The notes: generated from the sequence alone by a model not told the origin. A stretch of DNA of 64,000 nt from Mycolicibacterium llatzerense (GCF_000878195.1 NZ_JXST01000031.1:1-64000), one strand, 5' to 3'. Shown: positions 10,015 through 17,759, counted from the first letter of the stretch. A program made the numbers and translations.

Positions 10015-10707
10015 TCACAGATCGTCGATACTGATGATCCGATCCTGGATGGCCCGTGCCACCAGGGCAGCCTTGGTGCCGGCCGGTCGGCCGGCGGCGA
10101 TGTACTTGGCGCGGATGCGCTGCAGGTGCGTGCGCACGGTGCTGGGCGCCAGGAACAACTGTTGGGCGACGAGTTCCTTACTGTCCGTTCGGAACCACGC
10201 CAGCAGTACCTCCTGCTCTCGCGGCGCCAGCACCGGGCGCAGGCAGATATCCCGGTCGTCCAGGGCGGCCACCATGCTCGGCCCGAGGTATGGGAACGGG
10301 GTGACAGCGGCTCGGATGGCTTTGAGGAGGTGCTCCCGGCCCTCGGTCTGCGTCAGGTAGGTCATGGCGCCCGAGTCGATCGCGGTGCGGATCACGTCGC
10401 GGTCCGTGAGGTGGGAGTACACCACGACGTTGTAGTTGCGGTTCGCGAGTTCGCGGACGCCGGCCAGACCCGTCGCTTCGTCCGCATGCAGTCCGAGCAA
10501 CACCACCTCCGCATCGCGTTCGGGGTCGTCTTCGCGAATCGGGTGACTACGCAGGAACTGCCCGGTATCGGTGTAGTGGGCCGTGGTGGTCCCGCAGAGT
10601 GTGGCGTCCTCGTGGAGCCAGGCCGCGACGCCCGCATAGACGACCTCATATGAATCCACGACGGTCACCCGCGTCACCTGACATCCGGCGAACACATCGA
10701 TCCGCAT
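10015..10707 (-). CDS. LuxR/NarL-type regulator with degenerate receiver domain
   Basis: 230 residues. The C-terminal domain (about 158-225) is a LuxR helix-turn-helix: LAPREQEVLLAW, then KELVAQQLFLAPSTVRTHLQRIRAKY. The N-terminal 10-125 region has the receiver-like pattern (TVVDSYEVVYAGV, VVLLGLHADEATG, GAMTYLT). At the phosphoacceptor position, normally Asp, the sequence has Gly72 (VVLLGL), and the conserved Lys after it is Gln120. It is therefore unlikely to be phosphorylated and may be a pseudo-receiver that binds a ligand or works constitutively. AAGGAG lies about 14 bases before the ATG. No histidine kinase gene is adjacent. Targets are unknown; the downstream deaminase is one candidate. 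Confidence 0.85.
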   Translation of the reverse strand: MRIDVFAGCQVTRVTVVDSYEVVYAGVAAWLHEDATLCGTTTAHYTDTGQFLRSHPIREDDPERDAEVVLLGLHADEATGLAGVRELANRNYNVVVYSHLTDRDVIRTAIDSGAMTYLTQTEGREHLLKAIRAAVTPFPYLGPSMVAALDDRDICLRPVLAPREQEVLLAWFRTDSKELVAQQLFLAPSTVRTHLQRIRAKYIAAGRPAGTKAALVARAIQDRIISIDDL

Positions 10708-11201
10708 CGGCCTGAACTCCTTAACAACCGGATCCCGCCCGCTTGCCGCAGTGTTCGGGATCGCATTGCCATATTGCCCATCAGGATTTGCTGAATGTGC
10801 GAAGGCGGCGCCTGTGTTGAGACTCTAATCCGCAGGGTATGCCGAAGTACAGCATTCCGCCGAAAGGTATGAATGTTTGGCAAATTTGTCGCGTCGCTAT
10901 TTGACGATGTGGTAGGCAAACTCTCTAATGGGCAGGTAGGCGGGCTCTATGTCGGCCGACGGGATAGTTCCACTGTGGCATGTCCGTCGACTGACGTCGT
11001 CGGTCGGCACGCTTGTCCAGGCGGACCGTCGGTCCCACCAAAATCAGTTCGCGGATGCTGCGATGGCATTTGCTGATGACAACTAACGCAGTAGCTGGCG
11101 ACGCCGGGGCCGGCTTGGCGTCGTGCCCCGCGGGGATCTGCCGTAGTCGTCCGAAATCTGTTGGCGCGCAGGCAATGGGACCCCAACCTCGACAGCCTGA
11201 T
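10708..11201. other. Long intergenic region without a supported gene
   Basis: About 490 bp between the divergent LuxR-type gene and the thioesterase operon. Short open frames occur on both strands (for example plus 10873-11076), but none has a ribosome-binding site, codon bias or recognisable domain. The part near 10840-10930 is less GC-rich and probably holds promoters. No clear RNA gene or repeat was seen. Confidence 0.6.
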
Positions 11202-11215
11202 TAGAACGTGTTCTA
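11202..11215. promoter_or_regulatory. KstR operator (exact consensus match)
   Basis: TAGAACGTGTTCTA fits TnnAACnnGTTnnA, the published KstR motif for cholesterol-catabolism genes, and is itself a perfect 14-bp palindrome. It lies nine bases before the GTG start of the thioesterase gene, where bound repressor would block transcription of the three-gene operon. Confidence 0.85.
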
Positions 11216-11223
11216 GTTCAAGG

Positions 11224-11847
11224 GTGCTCGACGACACATTGCAGAAGCTGAGCGCCGACGACGTGGCGCGGATGCGGGCCATCTACGAACCCTTGACGCA
11301 GTCTGTGCGCGAGCTGATCGATGCCACCATCCGCACGGAGACCGGTGCCGACGCCGTCGCGGCGGTCAAGGCCGAGATCGACGCCGCGACCGCCCAGTTG
11401 CGCGCCGACCAGCTCGAGGGCTCGTTCGGTGTCCGATTCGGAGCGCAAGGCAGTGAAATGCCGTGGGGTAACGCGGTGATCGGCGTGCGCAATCCGATCG
11501 CCCCGCCGGTGGTCCTGATCCGGGCCGACGACGGCAGTGTGTCGGCCGACTTCCATCTGGGTGCCGCGTACGAAGGTCCGCCGGGCCACGTGCACGGCGG
11601 GGTGTCGGCCATGATTCTCGACCATGTGCTCGGCGAGGGCGCGAGCTTGCCGGGCCGGCCGCGGCTGACCGGCACCCTCACGATGCGCTACCGGCGCATG
11701 ACGCGCCTCGGGGATCTGCACACCGAGGCCCGCATCGTCCGAACCGAGGGCGTCAAGACCTATGCCGTCGGGCACATCTCCGATGCCGAGGGCATCACGG
11801 TCGAGGCCGAGGGCGTGTTCATCACTCCGCGCTGGGCGCGGGACTGA
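11224..11847 (+). CDS. PaaI/hotdog-fold acyl-CoA thioesterase
   Basis: 207 residues from the GTG at 11224. An N-terminal helical region (about 1-70) precedes a hotdog thioesterase domain. The block GPPGHVHGGVSAMILDHVLGEGA near residues 118-140 is the PaaI-family signature, with the Asp in the central helix as the usual catalytic candidate. The family hydrolyses acyl-CoA to free acid and CoA. A TTG 63 bases upstream would extend the frame through the KstR box, so it is unlikely to be the start. It heads an operon: 11 bp to the EthD-like gene, which then overlaps the crotonase. The KstR operator suggests a role in sterol or steroid side-chain metabolism. Confidence 0.83.
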   Translation: MLDDTLQKLSADDVARMRAIYEPLTQSVRELIDATIRTETGADAVAAVKAEIDAATAQLRADQLEGSFGVRFGAQGSEMPWGNAVIGVRNPIAPPVVLIRADDGSVSADFHLGAAYEGPPGHVHGGVSAMILDHVLGEGASLPGRPRLTGTLTMRYRRMTRLGDLHTEARIVRTEGVKTYAVGHISDAEGITVEAEGVFITPRWARD

Positions 11848-11858
11848 CGGGAGATTCG

Positions 11859-12566
11859 ATGGAGAAGGTCATGGTCACGCTGCGGCGTGACACCGCGGAC
11901 GACGCCTGGTGTGAACGCCTGCGCACCGAGGTCGCCGACGAGTTGCTGGCGCTGGGTGTGCCCGGGTTGGCGGTCAACGTGAAAGACGTTGCGGTGCGGG
12001 ATTCTCTGATGTTGCTGACCACGCTCGACCCGCCGGTCGTCGCTGTGCTCAGCGTGTGGACGCAGCAGTATTACGGCGCGCAGATGACCGCGGTGCTGGA
12101 ACGACTGCGCGCCGAATGCACCGAGTTGGCCGCATATCTGGTCACCGAATCGGTTCCGATGGCCGGCCCGGCAATCGTTCTCGGCGAGCGCACCACGGGC
12201 TTGGCGAACGTCGCGCTGCTGCGCCGCCCGGACGGGATGGATGAACGAGAGTGGTTCCGCCGCTGGCACATTGACCACACGCAGATCGCCATCGACACTC
12301 AATCCACGTTCGGCTACACGCAGAACGCCGTGGTCCGTTCGCTGACGCCCGACGCCCCGCAACTGGGCGCCATCGTCGAGGAGTTGTTCCCCATCGAGGC
12401 GACCGCGAGCCTGCACGCATTCTTCGGCGCCGCCGACGATGCCGACCTGGCCGACCGCGCAGCCAAGATGACCGCAAGCACGTCGGCTTTCGGCGCCAAC
12501 GTCAACGTGGACACCGTGCCCACCAGTCGCTACGTCATGCGAAACCCGTTTGGAGACAAGCTGTGA
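11859..12566 (+). CDS. EthD-domain-like protein
   Basis: 235 residues. It appears to hold two ferredoxin-like alpha/beta-barrel halves. The second has the block LLRRPDGMDEREWFRRWHIDH (about residues 115-135), close to the EthD pattern K-x-G/L-S-x-E-E-F-x-x-H-W-x-x-x-H. The C-terminal half ends with SRYVMRNPF. EthD-like domains are found with P450 and aromatic or steroid degradation genes, but their chemistry is poorly known. The gene begins 11 bp after the thioesterase, and its stop overlaps the GTG of the next gene by four bases (GTGA), indicating translational coupling. A role in the KstR-linked pathway is inferred from this context only. Confidence 0.75.
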   Translation: MEKVMVTLRRDTADDAWCERLRTEVADELLALGVPGLAVNVKDVAVRDSLMLLTTLDPPVVAVLSVWTQQYYGAQMTAVLERLRAECTELAAYLVTESVPMAGPAIVLGERTTGLANVALLRRPDGMDEREWFRRWHIDHTQIAIDTQSTFGYTQNAVVRSLTPDAPQLGAIVEELFPIEATASLHAFFGAADDADLADRAAKMTASTSAFGANVNVDTVPTSRYVMRNPFGDKL

Positions 12567-13333
12567 CCGACCCCGCCGCGCTCGTTCAGATCGACGACAC
12601 CAACCGGGTCCGCACCCTGACCCTGAACCGGCCCGACGCACTCAACGCGTTCAGCGAGGCGCTGTACGACGCCACCACGATCGCACTGAAGGAAGCCGCG
12701 GCCGATCCGGACGTCTCCGTCGTGCTGCTCACCGGCGCCGGACGGGCTTTCAGCGCGGGCAACGACCTCGTCGAGATGCAGGCGATGGTCACCAACCCCG
12801 AATATCAGATGGGGGAGTACGGCTTTCCCGGTCTGATCGAGGCTCTGACCGCATTCCCCAAACCGTTGATCTGCGCGGTGAACGGGGTCGGTCTGGGTAT
12901 CGGCACCACGATCCTTGGCTATGCCGATCTGGCGTTCATGTCGACGACCGCGCGGCTCAAATGCCCGTTCACCAGTCTCGGGGTGGCGTCGGAGGCGGCG
13001 TCGTCATACCTGTTGCCGCGGTTGATGGGACGGCAGAACGCCGCCTGGCTGCTGCTGTCCTCGGAGTGGGTGAGCGCCGACGAAGCCCTGCGCATGGGCC
13101 TGGTGTGGCGGGTCTGCGAACCGGACGACCTGCTGCCGGAGGCGCGCCGCCACGCGGAAATCATTGCCTCGCGGCCGCTTTCGAGTCTGATGGCCGTCAA
13201 GCACGCGATGGTGGAGCCGACGCGTGCGGCGATTGTCGCGGCGACGCAGCGCGAGTCTGGCCAGTTCGCCGAGTTGCTGGGTGGTTCTGCCAACGCCGAT
13301 GCGTTGAGCGCGTTCGTGGGGCGGAAGGGCTAG
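12563..13333 (+). CDS. Enoyl-CoA hydratase/isomerase (crotonase family)
   Basis: 256 residues, typical crotonase length. Visible blocks are LTLNRPDALNAFS (CoA pocket), GAGRAFSAGNDLVEM (first oxyanion-hole loop, about 67-81) and NGVGLGIGTTILGYADLAF (second oxyanion loop, about 106-124). The active-site helix is LGVASEAASSYLLPRLMG. The single Glu in ASEAASS resembles delta3-delta2-enoyl-CoA isomerase-type crotonases more than two-Glu hydratases such as FadA-partner enzymes. It acts on enoyl-CoA esters in the cytoplasm. The GTG start overlaps the preceding EthD-like gene. Third gene of the KstR-box operon. Which enoyl-CoA it uses is unknown. Confidence 0.88.
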   Translation: MTDPAALVQIDDTNRVRTLTLNRPDALNAFSEALYDATTIALKEAAADPDVSVVLLTGAGRAFSAGNDLVEMQAMVTNPEYQMGEYGFPGLIEALTAFPKPLICAVNGVGLGIGTTILGYADLAFMSTTARLKCPFTSLGVASEAASSYLLPRLMGRQNAAWLLLSSEWVSADEALRMGLVWRVCEPDDLLPEARRHAEIIASRPLSSLMAVKHAMVEPTRAAIVAATQRESGQFAELLGGSANADALSAFVGRKG

Positions 13334-13345
13334 CGGCCGCCCGCC

Positions 13346-13534
13346 CTAGCCGGCTTTGTGTACCGGGCAGTCGGTGCGAGCCGATTCGATGATGGCCCGC
13401 ACGGTGCGGCGACACCGGCCGCAGTCCAGGCCTGCGCCGCATTTCTCGGCGATCTGCTTCGACGTGGTCGCGCCACCGGCAACGAGTTCGGTGACGACCT
13501 GGCTGGTCACCCCGGTACACAGACAGACGAACAT
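13346..13534 (-). CDS. bfd: Bacterioferritin-associated ferredoxin (Bfd-like)
   Basis: A 62-residue [2Fe-2S] protein of the BFD-like family. It begins MFVCLCTGV and has two cysteines at 4 and 6 (CLC), then Cys38 and Cys41 (LDCGRCRR), the C-x-C ... C-x-x-C ligand pattern of Bfd. Cys32 and Cys56 are extra. Bfd delivers electrons to bacterioferritin haem to release stored iron. Its start codon overlaps the stop of the preceding gene (TGATG), and the pair lies about 270 bp from bfrA on the opposite strand. That fits a dedicated iron-release partner of BfrA. Too small to be noticed without the motif; I consider it real. Confidence 0.88.
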   Translation of the reverse strand: MFVCLCTGVTSQVVTELVAGGATTSKQIAEKCGAGLDCGRCRRTVRAIIESARTDCPVHKAG

Positions 13535-14181
13535 CAGTTGGCCGCCTCGTCGGCGGCGTCGATCGACGTGATGTGGGCCAGGGTGCCGACGAAAACCGAT
13601 GGATAGACGCCGAATCCAGCGGCGGACATCCACTCGGCGGCGGCATCGGGGTGATCGATCCAGCGGCGTGCGGCGGCTTCGCTCTCGATCTGCTGCAGGA
13701 TCAGCACCTCGTGGCCGTCGTCGAAGGCCCGGTACACCCAGACCTTGCACACGCCGGCTTCCCGGAACCGTCCGGCGGCGTCGTGCACCTTGTCCATCAG
13801 GGCGGGCACGTCCTCGACCGCGGTGACGACACCGACGACGACGGACGCGACGGCATGCTCGCCCGGTGGCGGTTCGGCCAGATCGATCTTCTCGAGCACC
13901 TCGCCGGCGAAAATCGCGGGAATGTCGTCCACGCCGGAGGCATCGAAGAATCCGAATATCGCCGGCGACCGCAACACCTCGCGGACGGAATTCGCGTTAT
14001 GGATGCCGACGGTGGCCAATACCCGTCCCGGCTCCCAGAGCGAGGAATATACGACTACGTGGTGTGCGGAGAGTTCGCTCAGAATTGATCGCTGCGATTT
14101 CAGTCGCGTCCACATCGATTCCACGTCGTCGACGCGATAATCGGCGGCCAGAATGAGCGAGTGCAACGGCTGCTCGCTCAT
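13534..14181 (-). CDS. Conserved protein with two dimeric alpha/beta-barrel-like halves, iron-module partner
   Basis: 215 residues from the ATG at 14181, preceded by GGGAGG. The sequence looks like two ferredoxin-like (ABM/dimeric alpha-beta barrel) repeats. The first spans about 5-100 (LILAADYRVDDVESMWTRL ... VVVYSSLWEPGRVLATVGI). The second spans about 110-200 (VVVGVVTAVEDVPALMDKV ... KVWVYRAFDDGHEVLILQQI, RRWIDHPDAAAEWM). No enzyme family is certain. ABM folds include haem-degrading monooxygenases, but no haem-ligand residue can be asserted here. It is translationally coupled to bfd and divergent from bfrA across an IdeR-like box, so a role in iron storage or mobilisation is a reasonable inference. 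I recall uncharacterised genes (Rv1874/Rv1875) in this place in M. tuberculosis. Confidence 0.75.
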   Translation of the reverse strand: MSEQPLHSLILAADYRVDDVESMWTRLKSQRSILSELSAHHVVVYSSLWEPGRVLATVGIHNANSVREVLRSPAIFGFFDASGVDDIPAIFAGEVLEKIDLAEPPPGEHAVASVVVGVVTAVEDVPALMDKVHDAAGRFREAGVCKVWVYRAFDDGHEVLILQQIESEAAARRWIDHPDAAAEWMSAAGFGVYPSVFVGTLAHITSIDAADEAAN

Positions 14182-14233
14182 CGGTCCTCCCATCCCGGGG
14201 GTCGCTCAGTACCGCGGACGGGCGCCGCGGCGG

Positions 14234-14252
14234 TTAGTGCAGTCTAACCTTA
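14234..14252. promoter_or_regulatory. IdeR iron-box candidate between the bfd operon and bfrA
   Basis: TTAGTGCAGTCTAACCTTA matches 14 of 19 positions of the IdeR/DtxR consensus TTAGGTTAGGCTAACCTAA, with the right half nearly perfect. It lies in the 272-bp divergent region, about 200 bp before bfrA. IdeR activates bfrA from distal sites in M. tuberculosis, which fits this location. Confidence 0.65.
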
Positions 14253-14453
14253 CTTAGGGCAGCCAGTCCATAGCCGCTGGCCAGCGGCAGAGCAGCGAAT
14301 CCGGAAACCTCGAGTGCGGGGTGAAATCCCGGCGGGAAACACACGTCGATCCTGTCGCCGGTGGCGAGTCACTGCACTAGGTTTGTAGGCGGCACGTTGT
14401 TGTTCCGCGCCAGTGACACTTGACCCAGCCCCGATGGTGTTTTAGGAGCCGAA

Positions 14454-14933
14454 ATGCAAGGCGACCCCGAAATCCTCAAATTGCTCAACGAGCAATTGAC
14501 CAGCGAACTGACCGCGATCAACCAATATTTCCTGCATTCGAAAATGCAGGACAATTGGGGGTTTACCGAACTGGCGAAGCACACCCGCGAAGAGTCCTTC
14601 GAGGAAATGCGCCACGCGGAAACGCTCACTGATCGCATTCTCCTGCTGGACGGGCTGCCCAATTACCAGCGGTTGTTCTCGCTGCGCGTAGGCCAGACCC
14701 TGCGCGAGCAGTTCGAGGCCGACCTGGCCATCGAGTACGAGGTGGTCACCCGATTGAAGCCGGGCATCATCCTGTGCAGAGAGAAGGGCGACGCCACCAG
14801 CGCGAACATCTTCGAGGCCATCCTCGCCGACGAGGAAGGCCACATCGACTACCTGGAAACGCAGTTGGAGTTGATGGACAAGCTCGGCGAGCAGCTCTAC
14901 GCGGCACAGTGCGTGTCGCGCCCGCCGTCGTAA
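14454..14933 (+). CDS. bfrA: Bacterioferritin
   Basis: 159 residues, almost line-for-line like M. tuberculosis BfrA (Rv1876). It is a four-helix-bundle ferritin subunit that assembles into a 24-mer and oxidises and stores iron. The haem-ligating Met52 is present (FEEMRHAE). So are the ferroxidase ligands Glu18, Glu51, His54, Glu94 and the Glu127/His130 pair in ADEEGHIDYLE. The C-terminus YAAQCVSRPP is typical of mycobacterial BfrA. TTTAGGAG precedes the ATG. It is divergent from the bfd operon across an IdeR-like box and is followed by a strong hairpin terminator, so it is probably monocistronic and iron-induced. Confidence 0.97.
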   Translation: MQGDPEILKLLNEQLTSELTAINQYFLHSKMQDNWGFTELAKHTREESFEEMRHAETLTDRILLLDGLPNYQRLFSLRVGQTLREQFEADLAIEYEVVTRLKPGIILCREKGDATSANIFEAILADEEGHIDYLETQLELMDKLGEQLYAAQCVSRPPS

Positions 14934-14947
14934 CCGAATTCACGAAC

Positions 14948-14977
14948 ACGGCCTCGCCCTCCCCGGGGCGGGGCCGT
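14948..14977 (+). terminator. bfrA transcription terminator
   Basis: A 12-bp GC-rich stem (ACGGCCTCGCCC at 14948-14959 with GGGCGGGGCCGT at 14966-14977, one wobble pair), followed by TGTCGTC. It lies 14 bases after the bfrA stop. Confidence 0.75.
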
Positions 14978-15011
14978 TGTCGTCGGTGCGCGACTTTCTC
15001 CGGCAAAAAAC

Positions 15012-15025
15012 TAGAACTTGTTTCA
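15012..15025. promoter_or_regulatory. KstR operator upstream of the CMD-family gene
   Basis: TAGAACTTGTTTCA fits TnnAACnnGTTnnA exactly. A possible -10 element TAGCGT at 15035-15040 lies seven bases before the GTG at 15048. The operator would therefore cover the -35 region of a leaderless promoter. Confidence 0.78.
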
Positions 15026-15047
15026 GTTTTGGCGTAGCGTTCGAAAA

Positions 15048-15530
15048 GTGAGCCGAATCGGAGATTTCACCGACGAAGACGTGACCGCCTGGGTGCTCAA
15101 GTCGCCCGACATCGGCACGGCCATGGCGGGTTTTACTAACGCCGTCTACACCAAGGGGCGCTTGCCATTACGGGTTCGTGAGCTGGCCCGCGTGGTCATC
15201 GCACTCGACAACGAGTGCGTCGTGTGCCAGAACACCCGCGATTCGGCTGCCGAGGCGGCCGGTGTCGACGAAGACCTCTACAACCATGCCGGCGTGTGGC
15301 AGACCTGGCCGGGCTACTCCGAGCAGGAGCGCATCGCCGCCGAGTTCGCCTACCGCTTCGCGTCCGACCACACCGGGCTGCGTGACGACGAGGACTTCTG
15401 GGCCCGCGCCGCAGAACATTTCAGCGACGAGCTGCTGACCGACCTGGCGCTGTCGTGTGCCATGTGGCTCGGCATGGGCCGCATGCTGCGCACCCTCGAC
15501 ATCGGTCAGGCCTGCAAGATCACCCTCTAG
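15048..15530 (+). CDS. Carboxymuconolactone decarboxylase/AhpD-family protein
   Basis: 160 residues from the GTG at 15048. It is an all-helical CMD/AhpD-like protein with the C-x-x-C site in ALDNECVVCQNTRDSAAEAAG (about residues 55-75). In AhpD the second Cys is followed four residues later by a His of the proton relay; here that position is Arg, so classic AhpD peroxidase chemistry is doubtful. The latter part (SEQERIAAEFAYRFASDH) is standard for CMD proteins. An upstream TTG would extend through the KstR box and is unlikely. The KstR operator suggests a link to steroid ring or side-chain metabolism. It converges with the NTF2-like gene; the ends overlap by four bases. Confidence 0.85.
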   Translation: MSRIGDFTDEDVTAWVLKSPDIGTAMAGFTNAVYTKGRLPLRVRELARVVIALDNECVVCQNTRDSAAEAAGVDEDLYNHAGVWQTWPGYSEQERIAAEFAYRFASDHTGLRDDEDFWARAAEHFSDELLTDLALSCAMWLGMGRMLRTLDIGQACKITL

Positions 15531-15970
15531 ACCAACCCGGTCGCGTCGAAGATCCACGACATGTCAGCGGTGGCGAAATTCTCCAGCCAGGACGGCGGGG
15601 CGAAGTTCGACAGCGCGCCCATGTCCCAGTAGTCCTTCCACAGCGTCACCTTGCCGTTCTCGACGCGGTGCACGGTGACGAACTTGAGGATCGCGGATTC
15701 CCCGGTCTCCCAATGCCATTCCTCATGGTGCTCGTACATGGCGTCGGCGCCGTTGGTCAGTAACAGGCCGTCGAAGTTCTCATATGAGGCCAGCGGCTCC
15801 AGGCCGATCTTGAGCCGCTTGACGATGTCCTCGGGCCCGCGCGCGGCGGCGGCCGGCCCCACCGGCATGTCCAGGTAGATGCAGTCGTCGGACACGAAAT
15901 CCTTCAGCCGCTCCCAATCGCGCGCCGACAGCGCCTGCCACAGACCGTGGACCGTATCCTCAACCGACAC
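15527..15970 (-). CDS. NTF2-like / limonene-epoxide hydrolase-like (SnoaL fold) protein
   Basis: About 147 residues with the NTF2-like cone fold: an N-terminal helix (VEDTVHGLWQALSARDWERLKDFV), a strand-rich middle with CIYLDMPVGPAA, and the C-terminal GKVTLWKDYWDMGAL. The W-R/K-D-Y-x-D pattern resembles limonene-1,2-epoxide hydrolases such as EphG, which use Asp-Arg-Asp chemistry. The arginine of that triad is not clearly identifiable, so a catalytic role is uncertain. I chose GTG 15970 because AAGGAAGG lies about 11 bases upstream. GTG 15982 is an alternative but sits almost on that site. It overlaps the end of the amidohydrolase gene, indicating an operon. Confidence 0.78.
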   Translation of the reverse strand: MSVEDTVHGLWQALSARDWERLKDFVSDDCIYLDMPVGPAAAARGPEDIVKRLKIGLEPLASYENFDGLLLTNGADAMYEHHEEWHWETGESAILKFVTVHRVENGKVTLWKDYWDMGALSNFAPPSWLENFATADMSWIFDATGLV

Positions 15971-17759
15971 TGGCGAACTCACCTTCCTTGGCGACGGGCA
16001 GAGCAGGGGTCTGACGGGCGAACCGCAGGAAGCGGCCCGTGCGGGTGGTGCCGACCAGATCGGTCGGCACGCCGTCGCGGACGACCTGCCGGCCGCCGAC
16101 GAACACCGCGGCGACGGTGGCGTCGTTGCGGTTGACCATGCGGGACAGCCCGCCGTACTGCTCGACGGGGTCCTCGGCGTAGGCGTCGAGCGAATCGTCC
16201 AGCCGCTCGGGGTCGATGACGACGAGGTCGGCGCGGTCGCCGACGCGCAGATGCCCGGCGTCCAGGCGGTACCAGTCGGCGAGTTCACCGGTGAGCCGGT
16301 GCACGGCCTGCTCGACGGACAGGAAGGGCGTACCGGCGCGCTCGGCGTCGCGCACGTGCCGCAGCAGGCGCAGGCCCATGTTGTAGAAGGCCATGTTTCG
16401 CAGATGCGCACCGGCGTCGGAGAAACCCAGCTGGATGCCGGGGTCGCGGGCCAGCTTCTTCAGCACCTCGGGGCGGTGGTTGGAAATCGTTGTGCGCCAG
16501 CGGACATCGCGGCCGTATTCGAGCACCAGATCGAGGAAGGCATCGACCGGATGCAGCCCGCGGTCGACGCCGACCTGACCGAACGTCTTGCCGACGAGGG
16601 ATGCGTCGGGGCAGCCGACGATCTCGGCGTCGAAGAAGTCGCGGTGCCACACGCGTACGCCGAACTTGTTCTCGTAGTCCTTGCGGAACTGGCGACGGTA
16701 CTCGTCGTTGCGCATCAGGTCGTTGCGCTCGACCTCGTCGCGCAGGTGCAAAGCCGCTGCGCCCGAACCGAATTCCTCGAACACCACGAGATCGATGCCG
16801 TCGGCGTACACCTCGAACGGCACCGGCAGGTGCTGCCACCGGAAGTTGCCGCCGAGCTTGTTCACCAGCCGGGCGACCGGACCCATGATGGTGATGGCGT
16901 ACGGGTTGGCCTTGATGTCGGCGGCCGACAGCAGGCTGGTCTTGAGGTTCTCACGGAACAGGCCGAGCGACTGGGCCAACTGCGACACCAGGTTCAGTGG
17001 GTTCTGCAGGTCCGGACCCGACTGCAGGATGCGGCCCGAGCGACGCAGCTGTGTCTTGAGCCGGTGGAGCTCGCGCGCCTTGGCATAGGTGGACGGCAGG
17101 GTGCGGGACCGGCAGGTGTCGCCGTCGATCTTGTCGAAAAGCAGCTGTTGCGAAGACATTCCGACGAATCCGGCCTGCAGCGCGGCCGCCAGCATCTGCT
17201 CCATCTCGGCCTGCTCGCCGCGGGTGGGACGCACGTCCTTGCGGGTGGCGCGGTCCAGACCCATGACGGCGGTGCGCATGTCGGAGTGACCGATGAATGC
17301 GGCCACGTTCGGCCCGAGCGGCCGGTCCTCGAGCGCGGTGACGTAACCCTCTGCGGTGTCCCAGGTCTTGTTCTCGTCGACGGCGGTGATGACGTGGTCG
17401 CGCGGGATGGCCTCCACCCGGCCGAACAGGTCACCGGCGTCCTCACCGCCGACGTGCACCGTGGACAGCGAGCAGGAACCGAGCATCACGGTGGTCACGC
17501 CGTGCCGCAGCGACTCGGCCAGGCCGGGGCCGGCCAGCACCTCGACGTCGTAGTGCGTGTGGATGTCCAACAGGCCGGGCGTCACCCATTTGCCGGTGGC
17601 GTCGACGACGTTCGGGCACCCGGTGTCGTCCAGGTCCACGCCGATCGCCACGACGTGTCCGTCGCGAATTCCGATGTCCCGGACCGCGGAAGGCGCGCCG
17701 GTTCCGTCGAACCAACGGCCGCCCGCGATGATCGTGTCGAACGTCGTTGCAGAGGTCAC
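15960..17759 (-). CDS. N-acyl-D-amino-acid deacylase-type amidohydrolase
   Basis: 599 residues. It begins FDTIIAGGRWFDGTGAPS, then has the metal-binding HTH of amidohydrolases (GLLDIHTHYD, about residues 64-73), SLRHGVTTVMLGSC with the Cys seen in D-aminoacylases, and GHSDMR. Near the end is LGFSDAGAHLRNMAF (about residues 440-455), which carries the catalytic Asp and a metal-site His. The C-terminal strand VGDRADLVVIDPERLDD closes the beta-sandwich. The family hydrolyses N-acyl-D-amino acids, but mycobacterial members are uncharacterised; Rv2913c (recalled) is similar in size. It shares an operon with the NTF2-like gene downstream and is divergent from the dienelactone hydrolase gene. Confidence 0.88.
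   Translation of the reverse strand: MTSATTFDTIIAGGRWFDGTGAPSAVRDIGIRDGHVVAIGVDLDDTGCPNVVDATGKWVTPGLLDIHTHYDVEVLAGPGLAESLRHGVTTVMLGSCSLSTVHVGGEDAGDLFGRVEAIPRDHVITAVDENKTWDTAEGYVTALEDRPLGPNVAAFIGHSDMRTAVMGLDRATRKDVRPTRGEQAEMEQMLAAALQAGFVGMSSQQLLFDKIDGDTCRSRTLPSTYAKARELHRLKTQLRRSGRILQSGPDLQNPLNLVSQLAQSLGLFRENLKTSLLSAADIKANPYAITIMGPVARLVNKLGGNFRWQHLPVPFEVYADGIDLVVFEEFGSGAAALHLRDEVERNDLMRNDEYRRQFRKDYENKFGVRVWHRDFFDAEIVGCPDASLVGKTFGQVGVDRGLHPVDAFLDLVLEYGRDVRWRTTISNHRPEVLKKLARDPGIQLGFSDAGAHLRNMAFYNMGLRLLRHVRDAERAGTPFLSVEQAVHRLTGELADWYRLDAGHLRVGDRADLVVIDPERLDDSLDAYAEDPVEQYGGLSRMVNRNDATVAAVFVGGRQVVRDGVPTDLVGTTRTGRFLRFARQTPALPVAKEGEFASVG

Noticed and set aside
10873..11076. 67-codon open frame on the plus strand in the LuxR-thioesterase gap
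   Set aside because: No ribosome-binding site, no similarity and poor codon bias.
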